Shown here piece after piece: positions 26,401-28,528 of a stretch of 28,528 nt of DNA. Positions within the stretch are counted from its first letter, which is position 1. The number at the start of each line of letters is the position of its first letter. Position numbers and translations under genes: made by a program. The DNA lies in the NCBI GenBank assembly GCA_905221605.1, contig CAJNDS010002679.1, forward strand, positions 1,152,501-1,181,028, given 5' to 3'. This DNA comes from Symbiodinium natans. Taxonomy: Eukaryota; Sar; Dinophyceae; Suessiales; Symbiodiniaceae. Below the pieces are notes generated by a model. The model was not told the origin of the DNA, made no database searches, and saw nothing but the letters and a program-made list of their open reading frames with translations.

Positions 26401-28528
26401 CCGTGTCGACTTCGAAAACTTCTGGATACTGTTGTGGAGGATCTCCAATGTGGATCATGGAGATTTGACGCACGGTCTTTGCTTGGTTCCTGCTGACGCT
26501 CGTCACGTTCGTGGTGCTTGACGTGCTTGGTGCTGCAGTAGAACTGGCTGCTGTGGTACTTTGCTGGTCATCGTTCACGTTTCGAACATCACCAAAATCT
26601 CTCTGCTTCTGTCTGCATTGGGCTTCAAAGTGACCAGGCTTTCCACAGTAATGACAACACTGAGGACCAAAGCTTGCTTTTCCGCGTCCTTTTCCAAATC
26701 CACGACCAAATCCTTTTCCACGACCAAAACGACCGCGACCTCGACCACGACCTTTTCCTCTTCCTCGTCCTTTGGAGTTGTAGCCGTAGTCGTTGCCATA
26801 CTTGCCTTTTCCTTTGGACTTTCCTTTCCTCCATTTTCCTTTGCCCTTTCCTTTGCCTTTGCTGAACTTTCCTTTTCCTTTTCCTTTGGATCTCCAGGGC
26901 CTTTTTCTATCATCTTTGTTCACGTTGCTGACATCCATGTCTGCTTGTCCACCGTGGTCGTTGCCGGCGTTGATCAAGTCAGTTGTGGTCCAGCGCGTGT
27001 TTTGCTCATAGGACAGGAGAAACTGACGAAGACTTGAATACTTTGTATCATCTCTCAAATTGAGCAACATGTGTTGTCGAAGTTGACCATCTTGCTGATT
27101 GAGGATAATTGAAATCTTCAAATCATCTTGCACCACATCTCCTGATGCCTTTTCATACTGCTCGATTGCTTCTTCGAATGCAAGGATGTTCTCCAAGGTG
27201 GTCTTCTTGTTTTCAAACTTGTACTTCGTGAGGCTAGTCAGCAGACGAAGACTTCTACCACGAGTGTAGGGTTCGTGTTCTTCGAGCAAAATTCTCCATG
27301 CTTCTAAACCATTCTCCTCTGTAATCTGCTTGATCGTTCTCAATGGGCGACCTTTCGTGTACGAAGTGAGGATCGTGTAGAGCTTCTTGCTAACGGCTTT
27401 GTGATCGTCACTCAAGGTGGAAAACTCAACAGCTTCACTTCTCTTTGCTTCAACGGCTTCAATTCTTGCTAACATCTCTGGGTCCAACGCTCCAATCCAG
27501 GTTCGCATCTTGTGTCTGAATTCACTCCAGCCTTCATGCTCTTCTTTGAAACTGCTTGGGTTGAACACGTCGGGGGTCTTGATCATCTTGTGCAACTCAA
27601 CATCTCCCTTCTCTCTTCTCTTTTCTCTTTCTGCTTGTGCTTGTTCTCGTGCTTCTTGATGCTCACGAAAATCTCGATGCATTTGACCCATATTGTTGAT
27701 CATGCTTGCTGCCTCGTGGACCGCTGTGCTCGTTCTTGTAGCCACTTGTAGCATGTTGCGAAACATTTCTCTCATCTCGCCTTCACTGGCTGCTGCTGCA
27801 CTTTGAGCTGCTGTGCTTGCTTGCTGCTGCTGGGATGCTTGCTGCTGAACTGCGCTAACCAGGTCGTTTATCTGTTGGGTGTTCGTTGCTGTCTGCTGGG
27901 CCAAAGATTGCATTGCTTGCTCCATCTGAGCATTCATGGCTTCAGCTGCTTGCGTGTTTGTGTACAGCAACACAATGAACATGAGCGTCTTCTTCTGAAC
28001 ACCACATGCCCGAACTTCTTGATACCTGACTCTCCTCGAAACTCTTCTCTTCAAACACTCTTTTCTTTTGCTTTGGATGGCACACATGTTGTACAGGCTG
28101 ATCCAAGTAACCAAACCAATCGGGGTGCACATCACGATCATCAACACGAAAATAATTTCTTTCTGCTTGTGAAACATGACTGAGATCTCAGGGGCGTAGC
28201 TCGACTCAAGGCTTCGAAGGAATCTTCTTGTACCTTCATACCATCTTTTCACCTCAATCTTCAAATTCGTGATGTCGAAGTTTCTTGATGCTTCAAATCC
28301 TGCGATCATGTACTTCACAATCTCGAGGTTGTAGTTTTCTTCGTTGTCTTGATCTTCATAGCGTATTGGGGCTTCTTTGGTTTGACGACGCTGCAAACTG
28401 AAGGACATGAGCTCCACATGTTCTGTCTCTTCTCTCTCTCTTCTCACATGCACATTCTTGCTGCTTTCACCAAGTGCATGAGTCGCATGCTGCACCTCGG
28501 CATGCTCATCCTCCAAGGCAATAGTCTT
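20249..28528 (-). CDS. Element B Gag-Pol polyprotein with membrane-anchored coiled-coil extension (5' partial)
   Basis: The frame is open at the right edge; the codon at 28516 is TTG, not ATG, so the true start is outside or further in. Residues below are counted from 28516. A membrane helix is at 119-145, a second hydrophobic stretch at 176-190, then a Gln-rich helix. Gag body spans about 300-510, a Lys/Gly/Arg-rich tail 540-615, and the knuckle C621-x2-C624-x4-H629-x4-C634. Protease has DNGA at 786-789. A SAP-like segment is at 1189-1222. Integrase has H1259, H1263, C1270, C1273, D1304, D1369 and E1409. Reverse transcriptase has D1869 and HVDD 1958-1961. RNase H has D2164, E2205, D2240 and NPADLGTK. 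A hydrophobic segment (2338-2357), a membrane helix (2421-2442) and a Lys/Glu coiled coil follow. After about residue 2684 the sequence is an Arg-rich shadow caused by an indel. Confidence 0.92.
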   Translation of the reverse strand, partial: KTIALEDEHAEVQHATHALGESSKNVHVRREREETEHVELMSFSLQRRQTKEAPIRYEDQDNEENYNLEIVKYMIAGFEASRNFDITNLKIEVKRWYEGTRRFLRSLESSYAPEISVMFHKQKEIIFVLMIVMCTPIGLVTWISLYNMCAIQSKRKECLKRRVSRRVRYQEVRACGVQKKTLMFIVLLYTNTQAAEAMNAQMEQAMQSLAQQTATNTQQINDLVSAVQQQASQQQQASTAAQSAAAASEGEMREMFRNMLQVATRTSTAVHEAASMINNMGQMHRDFREHQEAREQAQAEREKRREKGDVELHKMIKTPDVFNPSSFKEEHEGWSEFRHKMRTWIGALDPEMLARIEAVEAKRSEAVEFSTLSDDHKAVSKKLYTILTSYTKGRPLRTIKQITEENGLEAWRILLEEHEPYTRGRSLRLLTSLTKYKFENKKTTLENILAFEEAIEQYEKASGDVVQDDLKISIILNQQDGQLRQHMLLNLRDDTKYSSLRQFLLSYEQNTRWTTTDLINAGNDHGGQADMDVSNVNKDDRKRPWRSKGKGKGKFSKGKGKGKGKWRKGKSKGKGKYGNDYGYNSKGRGRGKGRGRGRGRFGRGKGFGRGFGKGRGKASFGPQCCHYCGKPGHFEAQCRQKQRDFGDVRNVNDDQQSTTAASSTAAPSTSSTTNVTSVSRNQAKTVRQISMIHIGDPPQQYPEVFEVDTEAEEELEIDYFGRVLRVEEFQLSDAEQEEEEHEHQEEDDPLMLWWKDGCEHEEDCNLCVRAVQESFYESSPVYEKIEVILDNGADVSLIPLWLGKEGVPVKKKNDSGIRDAQGRKIPVKGKRAINLTMFSSKQEAVKMQECFIVANVVNPLLAVGKLLKNGWEIVKKDDGLMLSDGMSDIPVHYHKNSLATYAYLKAGKRYESEAYVNLEQEHVRTVIQLNSHIADAARKQEPGWHDTDSIVVVHYSPAQSKYKDPTDMYRTEDFPYRSTMIKIEDGTWKAVEVCKKYAQKMDPFEDISAGGEFEVVTALSSRVIPLNVLGIPLKKDERQEQEARTSDTWSIEKAGTELVRYRNTPRTHKFNPENVAGMPTDIENLTSWRYTIGECVYATNLYEDEDDWSRDTEPPEEAFALPWYGQTRFRLKEPVREDRRSSAQEQEAKRQKLEEEKKSFLPEDVQMEEAPRGEVERDSLVFTYDGYEYSKNSSVQILRQLCREFEVPSSGSKEQMLKRLSRAAQEREAADSLALGRRQYEAQVAPLMRKREERPNEQEVMLHNLTHLPFAGWCEHCVATRAKENQHRKSELTRSPAEESSKSTLCFDFAYTSTSSSEAQPMVTLIANDAWSKWFVAVPVARRGGADALRHMTEALTTATLQLGYSEINVKADNEGVCRSLKIALQKMRGAHGLSTTLLSSVPHDHESNGLAERAVQTVRRHANCILDEVRVKTELPLSHEHPLMSWAMRHSAWLLNRFHRSSATGKTPYEFMTGQPYRGELVPFASTIMVKRLRPKRKGDRLWTFGVFLGKTESGMWLTFQSDGIHASRSARPVGEAYDAKAISSVNVFTWSIKNNTLGSRVLPQKRLVSPQIVLPAVAAGEERKSLEDEVADEAASDPPTSDEEKARRDAEGMLEEFELVHDEHDPLADMVSEHEDEREEIPEEAKMDRESKPDFECVGSPSKIPRTRVELPRFGPGASSSVMRAERMPDNDERSDEEEDCFAGSEAGDFETEDEWSDEEQQEEVQVLPESFFSQEAGPPQLAEEDLEIFDDAAAGKEVSRLTKMGVIEEVPMEQEENKEVVWLTTKLVFDWRFRESENVICENEIPEGQQEVPHEALKPRRCWQRRARLVAREYNNSKREDVFSPATSPSLTKLIPILALANRWSIWSLDIKDAFLQVPQKRPVHCKIPRGKGSQAVHGMEAKCWRLGRVLPGQRDASLLWSEFCAELLQQEGYEKSIANPALFRLIKNGKVVSVCIVHVDDLQVAGKAAVVKPVLEALAKKVKLQVEGPFLTEEDYRNGFSKQSVRFLKRRYSYEDGKLFVRPDTKYFTKLLEKLRLGSRREKATPAAGNVQNTDETKELDENKKNVCRSCVGILLYLAQDRPDIQYAVRNLATGMKAPTQKKQKELEHCALYLKKTAGYAVCYTAGRPGTATLQRSKNLEQDSENENEKSIESGSHLVEVFSDADWAGNKSSRKSVSGGVIFLDGQYAFSYSRTQKTVALSSGESEYYALTGAVAEGIGIREAVEFLSGKAARMKAYTDSSAARGIVHRQGVGRIKHLATRMLWLQEVTRNGLCSVKAVSTVFNPADLGTKPLNASRMKLLLNILQVHDDREAIGREERMAAESTATVRRLTKVSGSRLGLTLLSAFGFAVESAGQQEGDFVARRYFCMQLMSFVFGPFSTAQEPPQELQEVEQEVLHGQSSNSSMKFSHVFTSMPELEMFVPVCMAVIVVLVTIIVYLAVNQKKEKKGEKEETPKEEKPEGEVTKKKEEEDKEKSSQGVLEDDETVKMKFDELIAKMEKQERALEEERLKREEAEEKAKEAEEDRDQAFALKAKVVAKYSEAEAERKALEKEKEDLEKQKEVYKQDAKEVREQLKKDYDMITKHMKKEAEERKREAEELETAEQRREEEDRINAEIRKANEEKIEAAERQRRKEETDKKAEAMRQKEQAKKAQEEKEAQEKAAQERKAQEEKEAQERKAQEEQEGRQRRRRHKRRRKHKKGRPKRRRKHKRGKHKRRRKHRKGKHRRRRKHRRRKMKGTRQSRRRRRRSKEQS
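20300..20570 (-). repeat. Coding minisatellite (AQEEKEAQERK units) in element B
   Basis: A 33-bp unit (GCACAAGAGGAGAAGGAAGCACAAGAAAGGAAA type, read on the minus strand) is repeated with small changes. It encodes a charged heptad-like helix. The frame break of element B lies inside this array, near 20,463, where one unit is irregular (GAGGAGCAAGAAGG). Confidence 0.88.
21191..21256 (-). other. Membrane helix downstream of RNase H in element B
   Basis: About 22 apolar residues (FVPVCMAVIVVLVTIIVYLAV), followed directly by KKEKKGEKEE, are consistent with a membrane anchor whose basic, coiled-coil side faces the cytosol. About 65 residues upstream is a second apolar segment (GLTLLSAFGFAVESA), which could act as a signal sequence. 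The two together give a type I membrane protein layout. Confidence 0.7.
24850..24952 (-). other. SAP-like DNA-binding segment in element B, before integrase
   Basis: Residues 1189-1222 read SVQILRQLCREFEVPSSGSK followed by a helix with KRL. This fits the SAP pattern: helix, hydrophobic turn with Ser-Gly-Ser-Lys, second helix ending in Arg-Leu. SAP motifs bind DNA in chromatin proteins; here one would lie 37 residues before the integrase zinc site and could influence integration site choice. Confidence 0.6.

Larger units (their letters stand above)
18559..28528 (-). mobile_element. Element B: Ty1/copia-type retrotransposon, 5' end beyond the window
   Basis: The minus-strand element belongs to a different family from element A, with unrelated Gag, a different protease motif (DNG) and a different reverse transcriptase motif (HVDD). 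The left outer end is defined by the break in the segmental duplication at 18558/18559. The single long frame is still open at 28528, so the leader, primer-binding site, 5' LTR and target duplication lie outside. The coding order is leader with membrane helix, Gag, protease, SAP-like, integrase, reverse transcriptase, RNase H, membrane-anchored coiled coil, Trp-rich domain. Confidence 0.9.

Overview
The window looks like nuclear DNA of a dinoflagellate, most likely a Symbiodiniaceae-type alga. The reasons are two very long Ty1/copia-type polyproteins with Lys/Gly-rich Gag tails, a long terminal repeat carrying an 11-base match to the 3' end of the dinoflagellate spliced leader, and repeat-rich DNA with no compact cellular gene. 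The organism call is inference. I found no rRNA, tRNA or CRISPR and no cellular gene I can name.

Layout. 1-492 is an AGT microsatellite. 493-2838 is flank with no recognised gene, containing one copy of a foldback repeat (1359-1598). 2844-13800 is a complete, minus-strand Ty1/copia-type element (element A) with LTRs of about 585 bp, a 5-bp target duplication (AGTTT) and a primer-binding site resembling the initiator-Met tRNA 3' end. 13806-15117 is the other flank. 15118-16016 and 17668-18558 are near-identical copies of one segment rich in a GAAACCC-type repeat; 16017-17667 between them holds a second foldback copy. 18559-28528 is a second, different minus-strand copia-type element (element B). 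It interrupts the second segment copy and runs off the right edge of the window.

Element A reads, in its own direction: LTR, PBS, Gag with a CCHC knuckle, protease (DSG), an unusual insert (a 553-codon unrecognised ORF, then a membrane helix and Cys-rich stretches), integrase, reverse transcriptase (YVDD), RNase H, and a C-terminal domain that looks like a degenerate methyltransferase with a Cys/His tail. It is spread over several frames, although its LTRs are almost identical.

Element B is nearly one frame of more than 3,000 codons: a leader with a membrane segment, Gag with CCHC, protease with DNG in place of DSG/DTG, a SAP-like segment, integrase, reverse transcriptase with HVDD in place of YVDD, RNase H, then a membrane-anchored coiled coil ending in a Trp-rich domain. 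One indel, in a KAQEE minisatellite near 20,463, splits it.

The best candidates for something undescribed are the accessory modules: the 553-codon ORF and the methyltransferase-like tail of A, and the transmembrane, coiled-coil and Trp-rich tail of B. Next come the CATGC-rich DNA motif clusters around A's insert and in both LTRs, and the spliced-leader relic in the LTR of A.
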